Source of the DNA: SHZL01 sp963708905
GTDB lineage: Bacteria; Pseudomonadota; Gammaproteobacteria; Xanthomonadales; SZUA-36
NCBI GenBank assembly: GCA_963708905.1
Contig: CAVPUV010000027.1
Location: 1-64,000 of the forward strand
Reading direction: 5' to 3'
Length of the DNA: 64,000 bases
Shown here: positions 51,260 to 59,458 of the stretch, piece after piece
Position numbering within the stretch: the first letter of the stretch is position 1
Layout: the number at the start of each line of letters is the position of its first letter
Position numbers and translations under genes: made by a program
Notes under the pieces: generated by a model
The model's database searches: none
What the model was told of the DNA's origin: nothing
Seen by the model: only the letters and a program-made list of their open reading frames with translations

Positions 51260-52201
51260 TCAAAACGGCGTTGTATCCTGCTGCCAGTTACCCTCGATGC
51301 CCCAGCCTCCGGTCAGAAACTGCTGCATATAGCGCGACAGGTTCATCGCACAGTACTCACCGAAGCGATACAACTCGCCAAACTCCGCCGAGAGATTGAG
51401 ATCCGTATATTTTTTGACTTCGGCAAAATCGTGCGGGTCGAGCCCGTCGAAAATCGCCTGTTGCGCCACTTCCGCCATGCGGTCGTAGAAATCCACACTG
51501 TCGTGGAACCCCTGGCGATCGGTAATCCAGAAATGTCCGGTCACGAAAATATCCCAATCCAGACTCAACAGGCGTTTCATCGCCGCCACATAGGGCGTCA
51601 AATGCCAGTCGGGGAAGAAGGTGTAGCCCACGCCCGGAATGATGGTATCCACCATGAACAGCACTCTGCTGCCGGGGAACCAGGCCGCGAGGTTGCCATC
51701 GCCATGGGTGGGACCGGGGTAGATCAATTCAAACTCATTGCCATCGATGGAAAAAGCCTTGCGCTCGCCGGCAAATACTTCGATGGCCGGCAACTGTCCG
51801 ACGGACTGGCGGGCGCGGATCACCCGGTCACACAGATCATGTGCAATGATGTGGGCATCCGGCGCCATATCGGCGGCGTAGCCGGTATGGTCGAGGTGAT
51901 CGTGCGAATAAATCAGCGTATGGATGGGACGGGTGGGAAACACCCTGCCGATCGCGGCGGCATAGGCTCTGGCGGTGCCGGGGGTGGTCAAGGTGTCAAA
52001 GGCGATGATCCCTTTCCTGCCCTTGAGAAATATGGAGCGGTAAATACCCTCGCTGACCGACCAGATATTGTCCCGCACCGGGACAAACGTGATATCGCGC
52101 CATGCCCCCTGGATGGGGATATTACCGCCCAGGGTAAAGATGCCGCGGTGCTCACAGGGCGGGTCCGGAGCCGGTCCGCTGGCGCCGTTTTGATCAGTCA
52201 T
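51260..52201 (-). CDS. MBL-fold metallohydrolase (copy 2)
   Basis: A 313-residue paralogue of the previous gene: SHDHLDHTGYAADMAPDAH near residue 104, GPTHGDGNLAAWFPGSRVL near 167 and DTIIPGVGYTFFPDWHLTPY near 189, with the same Tyr/Phe-rich aromatic segment FPDWH. The ATG at 52201 overlaps the upstream reductase stop (ATGACTGA), so translation is coupled. The two share the same motif spacing, which points to a tandem duplication with divergence. Confidence 0.85.
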   Translation of the reverse strand: MTDQNGASGPAPDPPCEHRGIFTLGGNIPIQGAWRDITFVPVRDNIWSVSEGIYRSIFLKGRKGIIAFDTLTTPGTARAYAAAIGRVFPTRPIHTLIYSHDHLDHTGYAADMAPDAHIIAHDLCDRVIRARQSVGQLPAIEVFAGERKAFSIDGNEFELIYPGPTHGDGNLAAWFPGSRVLFMVDTIIPGVGYTFFPDWHLTPYVAAMKRLLSLDWDIFVTGHFWITDRQGFHDSVDFYDRMAEVAQQAIFDGLDPHDFAEVKKYTDLNLSAEFGELYRFGEYCAMNLSRYMQQFLTGGWGIEGNWQQDTTPF

Positions 52202-52868
52202 CACCACCGGGTTCGCCCGTTATGCGGATTCCCGCGCCGTCGATTTTGTAGCGCTTGTTCATGAAGATCAGCACCGAGGTCAAGGCTTCGGCCACGATCG
52301 AATTGTCGATCACGCCGGCGTGCCAGGCTTTCAGCCCGATATCCTGCGCCATTTTGACCACCACCTCACGGGCTTTGGGGTCGTTGCCACACACCAGTAC
52401 ATCACAGTCTATCCGCTTTCCGGCCTCCTGCAAGTGGGCAGCGGCAATATTCTGGAAAGCCGAGACCACCCGCACGTTTTCTCCCAAAAAGTTCTGCGAC
52501 TGTCTGGCCGCCGAGCCTTCTGCCGGCATCTGCACGCGCGCGACCGCGGGCGGCATCAGCGGCACCGTGGCATCGACGAATATTTTGCCCTGCACGCTGG
52601 CATAAACAGATTCGAGTGTGCTGCGGTGATGGGCATATGGCACGGCCAGAATGATCACGTCGGCCGCCGCCGCGGCAGCGCTGTTTTCCCTGCCATCGAT
52701 GGTTCCGGCCGTCCGTGCAGCCAGCTCCCGGGCCGAGACCTGGGCTTTTTCCGCGGTTCTTGAACCAATAATGAGCCGATAGCCCTTTTGCGCCAGCCGA
52801 TAAGCCAGGCCGCCACCCAGGTTACCCGTGCCTCCCAATACAGCGACAGCCGGTAAAGTATCAGACAC
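52194..52868 (-). CDS. npdG: NpdG-like NADPH:F420 oxidoreductase family protein
   Basis: A 224-residue Rossmann protein. The dinucleotide motif VLGGTGNLGGGLAYRLAQKG starts near residue 9, then LIIGSRTAEKAQVSAREL, DVIILAVPYAHHRSTLE near 68, and VRVVSAFQNIAA near 130. This matches NpdG, which moves hydride between NADPH and coenzyme F420. F420-dependent annotation is common for this fold even where F420 is absent, so I treat the cofactor as uncertain. GTG start with AAGGAG upstream; first gene of the minus operon. Confidence 0.78.
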   Translation of the reverse strand: MSDTLPAVAVLGGTGNLGGGLAYRLAQKGYRLIIGSRTAEKAQVSARELAARTAGTIDGRENSAAAAAADVIILAVPYAHHRSTLESVYASVQGKIFVDATVPLMPPAVARVQMPAEGSAARQSQNFLGENVRVVSAFQNIAAAHLQEAGKRIDCDVLVCGNDPKAREVVVKMAQDIGLKAWHAGVIDNSIVAEALTSVLIFMNKRYKIDGAGIRITGEPGGDD

Positions 52869-53045
52869 TTGTATTCTCCTTCACGGTGCGCTTGCGGCCG
52901 CAATAGTCGGGACAATGAACGATGCACAAAATTTAACCGGCAAACAAGATGCAGTCTTGAATTGCACGGCACAGCGTTTGACGCTGGGCGCAAAGCAATG
53001 CCCGGCGTCGGTGATGTCGGCCTGTCCCAGCACGTCATCTTGTGT

Positions 53046-54008
53046 TCATTTCACGATCTCGATATTCCAGCTGGCGCCGGAGCTGATGTGGTAGGTGTCG
53101 GCAAAATTGCCCTGGTTGATCGCCAGCGCAACCTTGTTCAGACTGTTCAGGTAAAGCAATGTATCACCAACCGCCACCTGTCCAAAAGTGGGGAAATAGG
53201 GCAGGGATTGCTGCAACACGACCACCCCCGCATGGGATATCCTGATGTTGATCCTGTCGCCGGGCTGCAGCTTCAGCCGGGCAAACGTCGCGCGGTCGAT
53301 ATTGGTCCAGACATTGCCATACTGCGGATCCAGTATTTCGATGTTGCCATAGACCCGCCCCTGTTCGTAGCGGGGTTTCTGATATGGAATCATCATCACT
53401 GCTGCCGGTATCTCAGGGCCGACTTCCGCAAATGAAATGACGCCGGCGGCCAGCCGCGCGCCGGTATAGGCATACACGTCGCGGCCGTGAAATGTGTAGG
53501 ACTCGTCCGAGTTGGCGAGGCGGTTCACCGCTTCATCGATTTCGCGCACGGCTTCGATGCCCAGTTGCTCGGCGACCGCAGTCAGAGTCCCGTTGTCCGG
53601 CGAAACAAAATAATGTCCGGAGCGGGTTTTCAGCACGACGGATTTGCGCTCCGTGCCCACGCCCGGGTCTACCACCGAAACGAATACCGTGCCCCGGGGC
53701 CAGTAGGCGGCAGTCTGGGCGAGCCGCAGCGATGCTTCCCAGATATTGAAGGCGGGAATTTCGTGTGTCAGGTCATAAATCGCCAGTTGTGGCGAGACGC
53801 TGACCGCCACGCCTTTCATCGACGCCACCGCCGCGTCCTTGCTGCCGAAATCCGACTGCAACACCAGCGGGCTGGCCGGCCAGGCGGCCGCACTCAGCAG
53901 CAGCGCCGCACCGGCAAGGATGGCAACGCCCGTGCGCCGGGCAAAAGCGAATTCCAGCAAATGAATAGCCCGGGGATGAATAGCCCGGGGAAATAGTATT
54001 CCAGTCAC
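53046..54008 (-). CDS. SAM hydroxide adenosyltransferase (DUF62) family protein with N-terminal export signal
   Basis: About 320 residues. The DUF62 motifs are QSDFGSKDAAVASMKGV near residue 54, WPRGTVFVSVVDPGVGTERK near 107 and FVSPDNGTLTAVAEQLG near 135. Characterised members split S-adenosylmethionine to adenosine and methionine, or add chloride or fluoride. Here the family domain is preceded by a hydrophobic stretch (TGVAILAGAALLLSAAAWPAS) typical of a signal peptide or anchor, which would place it in the periplasm. The start is uncertain: GTG at 54008 and TTG at 53960 are both possible, and a 15-bp tandem repeat lies between them. Confidence 0.75.
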   Translation of the reverse strand: MTGILFPRAIHPRAIHLLEFAFARRTGVAILAGAALLLSAAAWPASPLVLQSDFGSKDAAVASMKGVAVSVSPQLAIYDLTHEIPAFNIWEASLRLAQTAAYWPRGTVFVSVVDPGVGTERKSVVLKTRSGHYFVSPDNGTLTAVAEQLGIEAVREIDEAVNRLANSDESYTFHGRDVYAYTGARLAAGVISFAEVGPEIPAAVMMIPYQKPRYEQGRVYGNIEILDPQYGNVWTNIDRATFARLKLQPGDRINIRISHAGVVVLQQSLPYFPTFGQVAVGDTLLYLNSLNKVALAINQGNFADTYHISSGASWNIEIVK

Positions 54009-54102
54009 TCTTGCCGCCGCACGTTTGACGGGGTCGGTCCGGTGCTTGAATCCGGTGTCGTGCGTTTTGTCTACCAACAGGCGAAAAGGCCCGGCGCCGG
54101 CT

Positions 54103-55014
54103 TCAGCTCTCCGGGGCAAAACTGATCAGCGGGTCATACAGCCCCACTTTGAACACCAGTGAACGGAAAGCATAGTAGCCCGCCAGCACGGCTACTGCGG
54201 TCAGGAGATCACCTAACCAGGAGCCGGGCGCAAGCAACAGCAAGAATGGCACCACCAGCCCTACGATCAACACCCCACCGATAAACCATTTGACATAAGG
54301 CCCTTGCCGGGTGAGTAAACGCACGGACATCCGTGCACCCGGAGAGCCCCGGTTGGCCCCCTGTAACAGGGCCAGCACCATAATGGCCGTTACCACCACC
54401 AGCAGCAAAGCCGCCTTGTGGGCTGTGGGCAGAAGGCCGCCCGCCACGATCGAGGTGGCTGTCGGGTCAAGGATCGTCGCCAGGACCAGACCGCCAAGGA
54501 AGGAATAACTGAAGCTGGAAACGGGCATCAGGCCGGTGTTCCAGAAGGATATTGCGGAAGAATCGGCAATGGCGAATCCATGGTAGACCATGACGAACAT
54601 GGCGGTGACCATGGCGGCGATTTTGATGAACGCGGCAAAACCGCTGACCGCCGCTCCGGCGCCCTCCAGCAGACCAAACCCGTTGAGGGCAATATGCAGA
54701 ATCGCTGAGCCACTGAACAGGACGATCGAAATCGCCCCGCGGCTGATCCAGGAACGGTCCGGCCGCAGCATGGCCCGCCAGGAACGTTCCGGAACACCCA
54801 TGTGCGCCAGGTGGAAGTAGGTCTTGAGAATGGCGGTGATGCTGACGCCCACGATCATGCTGATCACCGAATCGTACAGCAAACCCACCAGGAAAAGTCC
54901 GGCCCCCAGCTCACCGCAGAAAAATGCATTCGCTATGGACTGGTTCCAGTAGCGCTGGTAGCGATAGCCCAATTCAAGACTATCACCGACGATGGGAAAC
55001 ACCCTGCTTGCCAT
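54103..55014 (-). CDS. NrfD/PsrC-type membrane subunit
   Basis: A 303-residue integral membrane protein with about eight hydrophobic segments (for example FLVGLLYDSVISMIVGVSIT near 41 and IAAMVTAMFVMVYHGFAIAD near 130). Several His, Glu and Ser residues within membrane segments match the quinone-site helices of NrfD/PsrC. It probably anchors the FeS subunit and moves electrons between quinone pool and molybdoenzyme. AAGGAG lies 10 bp upstream of the ATG. Confidence 0.82.
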   Translation of the reverse strand: MASRVFPIVGDSLELGYRYQRYWNQSIANAFFCGELGAGLFLVGLLYDSVISMIVGVSITAILKTYFHLAHMGVPERSWRAMLRPDRSWISRGAISIVLFSGSAILHIALNGFGLLEGAGAAVSGFAAFIKIAAMVTAMFVMVYHGFAIADSSAISFWNTGLMPVSSFSYSFLGGLVLATILDPTATSIVAGGLLPTAHKAALLLVVVTAIMVLALLQGANRGSPGARMSVRLLTRQGPYVKWFIGGVLIVGLVVPFLLLLAPGSWLGDLLTAVAVLAGYYAFRSLVFKVGLYDPLISFAPES

Positions 55015-55061
55015 ATGCTTGCAACTCCTTCCGACGACCGGGGCCAGTTAAGACGCTCCGG

Positions 55062-55676
55062 TCAGGTAACGTAATAGACTTTGGGTTTGGTGTTCTTCTC
55101 CGGCATGGGCGGCCGACCGCCACGTTCCCGGATAATCTTGCTCGGCTTGCTTTGCGGGTCGTCCAGATCGCCGAAAATGCGGGCGTCGGTCGGGCAGGTC
55201 ACCACACAGGCGGGGTCCAGACCCGAATCCACCCGTTCGCTGCAGAAATCGCATTTTGTCACCGTACCCGGGGTGAATCGCGTGTAGCCCTGATCTTCGA
55301 AAGCGGTCAATTCACCCTCGCCAAACAGACCTTTTTTCATCGTCTCCTTGTCCAGCACGGAACGCTGGTCATAGGGGCAGGCGACGGCACAGGAGTTGCA
55401 GCCGATACACTTGTCGTTGTCGACCATGACGATGCCGTCCGGACGCGTATAGGTGGCGCCGCTGGGGCAGACCTTTTCACACGGTGCATCTTCACAGTGA
55501 TTGCACAAGGTCGGGATATAAACCCGGCCAACGTTGGGGTAGACCCCATAATCTTCACTCAAGGTACGCGTGAAGAAAACGCCGTCCGGCAGTGAGTTTT
55601 CCTGTTTGCACGCGACCACGCAGGCATTGCAGCCGATGCAACGCCGGATATCAAACACCATACCCCATCTAGCCAT
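55062..55676 (-). CDS. 4x[4Fe-4S] ferredoxin-type electron transfer subunit
   Basis: A 204-residue protein with four cysteine clusters: RCIGCNACVVACKQEN near residue 12, TLCNHCEDAPCEKVCPSGAT near 57, KCIGCNSCAVACPYDQ near 88, and TKCDFCSERVDSGLDPACVV followed by TCPTD near 136. This is the DmsB/PsrB/NrfC arrangement that links a molybdopterin catalytic subunit to an NrfD-type membrane subunit. It overlaps the catalytic gene by 8 bp. Confidence 0.93.
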   Translation of the reverse strand: MARWGMVFDIRRCIGCNACVVACKQENSLPDGVFFTRTLSEDYGVYPNVGRVYIPTLCNHCEDAPCEKVCPSGATYTRPDGIVMVDNDKCIGCNSCAVACPYDQRSVLDKETMKKGLFGEGELTAFEDQGYTRFTPGTVTKCDFCSERVDSGLDPACVVTCPTDARIFGDLDDPQSKPSKIIRERGGRPPMPEKNTKPKVYYVT

Positions 55677-58293
55677 GATGCGTCCCCACCTTGCCCGGTC
55701 GTTTCAATTCGTCCACGATGTCATACACCGTCTTGCCCTGCTTGAGGGCTTGCGGCCAGTCATCCAGCTTGGTCAGCTTGACCTTGCAAACGGTTTCCGG
55801 CTGTCCCGTGACCGCATCGGTATTGCGCAGATCATAGGGCAGCAAATCATTGAAGTGTCCGCCTGCGTGCGGTACGCCTGAATGCCGCGTCTGGATCCTG
55901 GACAGCGAATTCGACACCCCCAGCGCGTCAGGGTGCATGCCTTCGGTGACCCCAATGCGGCCATAAATCTTACTGGTGGGCGAATCCACCCGGACGATGT
56001 CGCCGCTCTTGAGACCCTGCTTTTTGGCCGTCCTGGGATTCAGCAGCAAAGCGATATGCACCGGGTCGCGAAAGACGATGTCATTGATCCATGGGTTACT
56101 CAGGCTTTCACCGAAATTGAGTTGTATGTCCTTGAAAAACATCCCGTAAAGGTCGTATTCGGCCGCCTCTGAATGAACCGGATCGAGCACCAGCGTGGGT
56201 AGCGGCTGGTAGTCATCCCAATCCCACTCGTGGCGGAATGGAACATTGGCTTTTTCCATCTGCTCTTTGAGATTTCTGGGAATGGTGACCATATCCTCGA
56301 TGTAAAAATGCAGCCGCATGCCTTCCCACGGGCGATACCACTTGTCCGGCCGCCGTGGCGTGACCGCGTGGCCGTGCTCGACATACCAGTCCAGCGGCTT
56401 GTCGTTCCACAGCAGGCCTTTGCGTTCGGCGATTTCCTTGTCCGTATACTTCCGGTCCGGCTGCAGCCGCAGCTCGGGTTTGTGGTCGAACCCGCTGACG
56501 ATATTGATCACTTCGTTGTAGGCGCCGAGGATGCCCATGCGCTCTGAAAGCTCGGAAAAGATATCTTCCTCGCTCTTGGTATCGTACAGCGGCTCGACCG
56601 CCGGCTGACGCATGCACATGCCTTCGGTGTGCGGCGGTTCGATCATGGTCATGTTCCAGGATTCCAGCGCGTCGTGGGACGGCAGGATCACGTCGGCCCA
56701 TAAGGTGGTTTCGGTCGGTATAAGGTCGGAAACCACGATGAAGCGCATGCTCTTCATGAACTCGAACCACTTTTCCCTGGGCCCCTGCATGGCCCAGATC
56801 GGGTTGGAGTGACAGATCACCATCACGTCCGGCTTGAAGTTCACGCCAAATTTTTCCGGGTTTTCCCACACCAGCAGGTTCAGGTGCGGCGGATGCAATC
56901 CCACCGGGAAGTAGTTCAGCAGGTGATAGGTGCTGGGTGGAAACTGAAACGGCGGCATGGGACCCAACTGGTGCGGCGTCGGCAGCATCATGCCGTTCTC
57001 GCCCGGAGCCACGTGGCTCTTGTCTATCCACTGGTCATCCAGCGTCGCCCCTACCAGGCCGCCGGGCGCGTCGATGTTGCCGACCATGAAATTGACCATC
57101 TTGAAGGCGTGATTGGTCTGGAAACCGTGCTTGTGCCCCTGGGCGCCGCGGTAGTAATTGTACGCCGCAGGACGCAGCGGCAAGGTACGCCCATCGATAT
57201 TGATGGTGGCGCCAATGGTTGCTGCCTTGGCGAATTCCCGGGCGATGCGGCGGGTGGTTTCCGCCGGCACCGTGGTAATTTTCTCCACGTATTCAGGCGT
57301 GCATTCCTGCAGGATGTCCCTGAACTTCTGGAATGCCGGCTGGCATTCCTTGCCATCCACCTGGTAACTGCCTTCCAGCGCCATTTCGCCCGTAGCCGGA
57401 TCGTCCCAGGTCCTGGCGCGCTTGGCAACGGAATCCCACACGTAAATTTTGCCTTCGCCATTGCGCATGAAGGTCCCGTCCGGACCCACCAGGTAAGGTG
57501 CATTGGTGTCCTTGCGCAAAAAGGCGTAGTCGCACAGACCCTCGCTCACCATCACGTGACACAAGCCCAGCGCGAAGTGCCGGTCGGTTGCCGGCCGGAT
57601 CGGGATCCACTCCTCGGACTTGGCTGCCGATGTCGACAACCTGGGTTCAATGGTCACGCAGCGCATGCCGCGCTTGATGCGCGCATCGGCCACCCAGTTG
57701 GCCTGCGCCGCTGCGTGCAGGTGGGACGAGAAGCCATCCCCGGTGCCGTCATTGATCCAGTAGTTGCAATGCAAGGCGTCATTGGCGACGGCAAACGCTG
57801 AATGGATATAACCGTTCATGGGGTGATACGCGCCACCGCACATGGTACCGCCCGACTGGAAGCTGTTCTGATTGCCGAATGCCAGCGGCCAGTTCCACAC
57901 GTTCATTTTCTGGAAGTCCTCCAGCGACGGCAGGATTTTCCGCGGGTCATCGGCGATGGTCTTTTTCAGCACGTCCGCAACCAGGTCCAGCGCTTCATCC
58001 CAACTGATCGGCTGCCACTTGGGATCGATGCCCGGTCCTTTCTCGGGATTGGTCCTTTTCATCGGCTGTTTGAATCGCTTGGGGTCGTAATGCCGCATAA
58101 TCGCGGAATTACCCTTGGGGCAGAGCTTGCCATTGTTGGACGGATTGGTCGGGTCGCCTTCGATCTTGTTGATGACCCCATCATCGGTGATGTGGATCAG
58201 CGAACCGCAGGAATGCAGGCACATCTTGCACGTGCTGCGAATCCACCGGCCGGGTTTCAGGGAGTTCTGCATGTGTTCTTTTGCTGTGGCCAT
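55669..58293 (-). CDS. Molybdopterin oxidoreductase, catalytic subunit (DMSO reductase superfamily)
   Basis: An 874-residue molybdopterin enzyme. It has an N-terminal [4Fe-4S] site (TCKMCLHSCGSLIHI near residue 20, KLCPKGNSAIMRHYD near 57), the region SGGTMCGGAYHPMNGYIHSA near 145 whose Cys may ligate molybdenum, and a C-terminal pterin-binding domain (RNTDAVTGQPETVCKVKLTK near 830). No twin-arginine signal is seen at the start, so it should act in the cytoplasm or at its face of the membrane. Gene order resembles polysulfide, thiosulfate or tetrathionate reductases, but the same architecture serves hydroxylases and transhydroxylases. Substrate unclear. Confidence 0.86.
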   Translation of the reverse strand: MATAKEHMQNSLKPGRWIRSTCKMCLHSCGSLIHITDDGVINKIEGDPTNPSNNGKLCPKGNSAIMRHYDPKRFKQPMKRTNPEKGPGIDPKWQPISWDEALDLVADVLKKTIADDPRKILPSLEDFQKMNVWNWPLAFGNQNSFQSGGTMCGGAYHPMNGYIHSAFAVANDALHCNYWINDGTGDGFSSHLHAAAQANWVADARIKRGMRCVTIEPRLSTSAAKSEEWIPIRPATDRHFALGLCHVMVSEGLCDYAFLRKDTNAPYLVGPDGTFMRNGEGKIYVWDSVAKRARTWDDPATGEMALEGSYQVDGKECQPAFQKFRDILQECTPEYVEKITTVPAETTRRIAREFAKAATIGATINIDGRTLPLRPAAYNYYRGAQGHKHGFQTNHAFKMVNFMVGNIDAPGGLVGATLDDQWIDKSHVAPGENGMMLPTPHQLGPMPPFQFPPSTYHLLNYFPVGLHPPHLNLLVWENPEKFGVNFKPDVMVICHSNPIWAMQGPREKWFEFMKSMRFIVVSDLIPTETTLWADVILPSHDALESWNMTMIEPPHTEGMCMRQPAVEPLYDTKSEEDIFSELSERMGILGAYNEVINIVSGFDHKPELRLQPDRKYTDKEIAERKGLLWNDKPLDWYVEHGHAVTPRRPDKWYRPWEGMRLHFYIEDMVTIPRNLKEQMEKANVPFRHEWDWDDYQPLPTLVLDPVHSEAAEYDLYGMFFKDIQLNFGESLSNPWINDIVFRDPVHIALLLNPRTAKKQGLKSGDIVRVDSPTSKIYGRIGVTEGMHPDALGVSNSLSRIQTRHSGVPHAGGHFNDLLPYDLRNTDAVTGQPETVCKVKLTKLDDWPQALKQGKTVYDIVDELKRPGKVGTHHG

Positions 58294-58431
58294 TTCGGCT
58301 AATCCTCGCTGTAAGCAGCGTAGCGAAGGGTGAATCCGTCAGTGGAACCGGATTTCACCTCCTTTGGGTCTATCCATGGCAAATGGAAACTTGGTAACTA
58401 AATATACACAATAATGTTTAACAAGTGCGTA

Positions 58432-58462
58432 TATATATGCAAAACCATATGCTTGATGTCAA
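58432..58462 (-). promoter_or_regulatory. Promoter for the molybdopterin oxidoreductase operon
   Basis: On the minus strand TTGACA (58462-58457) is followed, after 17-19 bases, by CATATATATA (-10 region at about 58439-58432). The -35 is a perfect match to sigma-70. The region is AT-rich and lies 139-169 bp upstream of the operon's first ATG, leaving room for a leader and upstream sites. Confidence 0.5.
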
Positions 58463-58463
58463 T

Positions 58464-59363
58464 TTACACCAAACGGCGAACAGAATCAGCAAGCAAACGG
58501 TCTTTTTCATCCCAAATAGCGTTCAGCCAGGCTTTCAGATGACGTTTGGCTACCCTGTCGTCACGAAAGTTGACGCCGCGCAGTCCTTCATCAATAGATC
58601 TTGACCGTGCCGATATAAAGATGTTCCGCACCTGGCCGGAAATGAATTGCCAGAAAGTGGGCGTCCCGTCCGGGTAGAAAATGGTCACGTCGATCACGGT
58701 CTGTAGCGCATCGCCGAAGGAATACAGCACCTGGCCGATACCGCCATAGCGCGGCAGCAACAGGTGCTTGTAGGGTGATTTCTGCTGTTCATGCTTGGCT
58801 GCGGTGAAGCGGGTTCCTTCCGGGAAGGACATCATGGACACCGGGATGTGTTTCAGTTTTTCACAGGCCTGTGCGGCATTTTCCAGGTCCTTGCCGCGCA
58901 GTGCCGGGTTTCTGAGCAATTCCCGGTGGCTGTAGCGGCGCAGGAACGGCATATCCAGCGCCCACCAGGCCAGGCCAAGGAAGGGCACCCAGATCAATTG
59001 CTGCTTCAGCATGAAACGCATGAAGGGTACGCGCCGGTTGAGGCAGTACTGCAGCACCAGGATGTCGACCCAGGACTGGTGATTGCAGAAAATGAGGTAA
59101 CGGCCCTGGCGGTCCAGCGATTCGGGCAGGTGGATGTCCCACGCCATGCCGCGGTAAAACCCCAGCACCAGCTTGTTGACGGAAATCCACAATTCCCCCA
59201 ATGACGAGAGCCAGTGGGTTATGGTGTTTCTGATCGCTCCTTTGGGCGCGACACGCTTGAACAGTGCCAGCACCAGGATGGCCAAGGTCAGGACTATGGT
59301 ATTGCAGCTGACCACCAGCAGCGCGGCCGCGCCCTGCAGTGCGTAACGAATCCGTTTCAGCAC
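58464..59363 (-). CDS. Lysophospholipid acyltransferase family protein (PlsC/YihG type)
   Basis: A 299-residue protein with an N-terminal hydrophobic segment (VSCNTIVLTLAILVLALFKR), the catalytic motif NHQSWVD near residue 93 and the glycerol-phosphate site FPEGTRF near 178. It likely transfers an acyl chain to lysophosphatidate or a related lipid at the inner membrane. The GTG start at 59363 is shared territory with a short remnant of a TPR-protein gene just upstream. Confidence 0.87.
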   Translation of the reverse strand: MLKRIRYALQGAAALLVVSCNTIVLTLAILVLALFKRVAPKGAIRNTITHWLSSLGELWISVNKLVLGFYRGMAWDIHLPESLDRQGRYLIFCNHQSWVDILVLQYCLNRRVPFMRFMLKQQLIWVPFLGLAWWALDMPFLRRYSHRELLRNPALRGKDLENAAQACEKLKHIPVSMMSFPEGTRFTAAKHEQQKSPYKHLLLPRYGGIGQVLYSFGDALQTVIDVTIFYPDGTPTFWQFISGQVRNIFISARSRSIDEGLRGVNFRDDRVAKRHLKAWLNAIWDEKDRLLADSVRRLV

Positions 59364-59458
59364 GAAGAGCAGGGGTCCAGCAGCAACCAGGCCACTACGG
59401 CATAGGCAATGCCCACCCGGAACACATTGCGCCGCTTGAGCTCGGCGAACAGGCTCAT
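59357..59458 (-). pseudogene. Truncated N-terminus of a third TolB/TPR-family paralogue
   Basis: Reads MSLFAELKRRNVFRVGIAY and then VVAWLLLDPCSSC and stops: 33 residues. It is nearly the same as the start of the neighbouring paralogue (MSLFDELKRRNVFRVGIAYL). The rest of the gene is gone, replaced by the acyltransferase gene, with which it overlaps. It also overlaps the stop of the next paralogue (ATGA). It documents loss of a third tandem copy. Confidence 0.75.

Noticed and set aside
40450..52868. Calling an F420-dependent pathway as fact
   Set aside because: The luciferase-like and NpdG-like proteins belong to families that also use FMN or NADP; no F420 biosynthesis gene is in the window.
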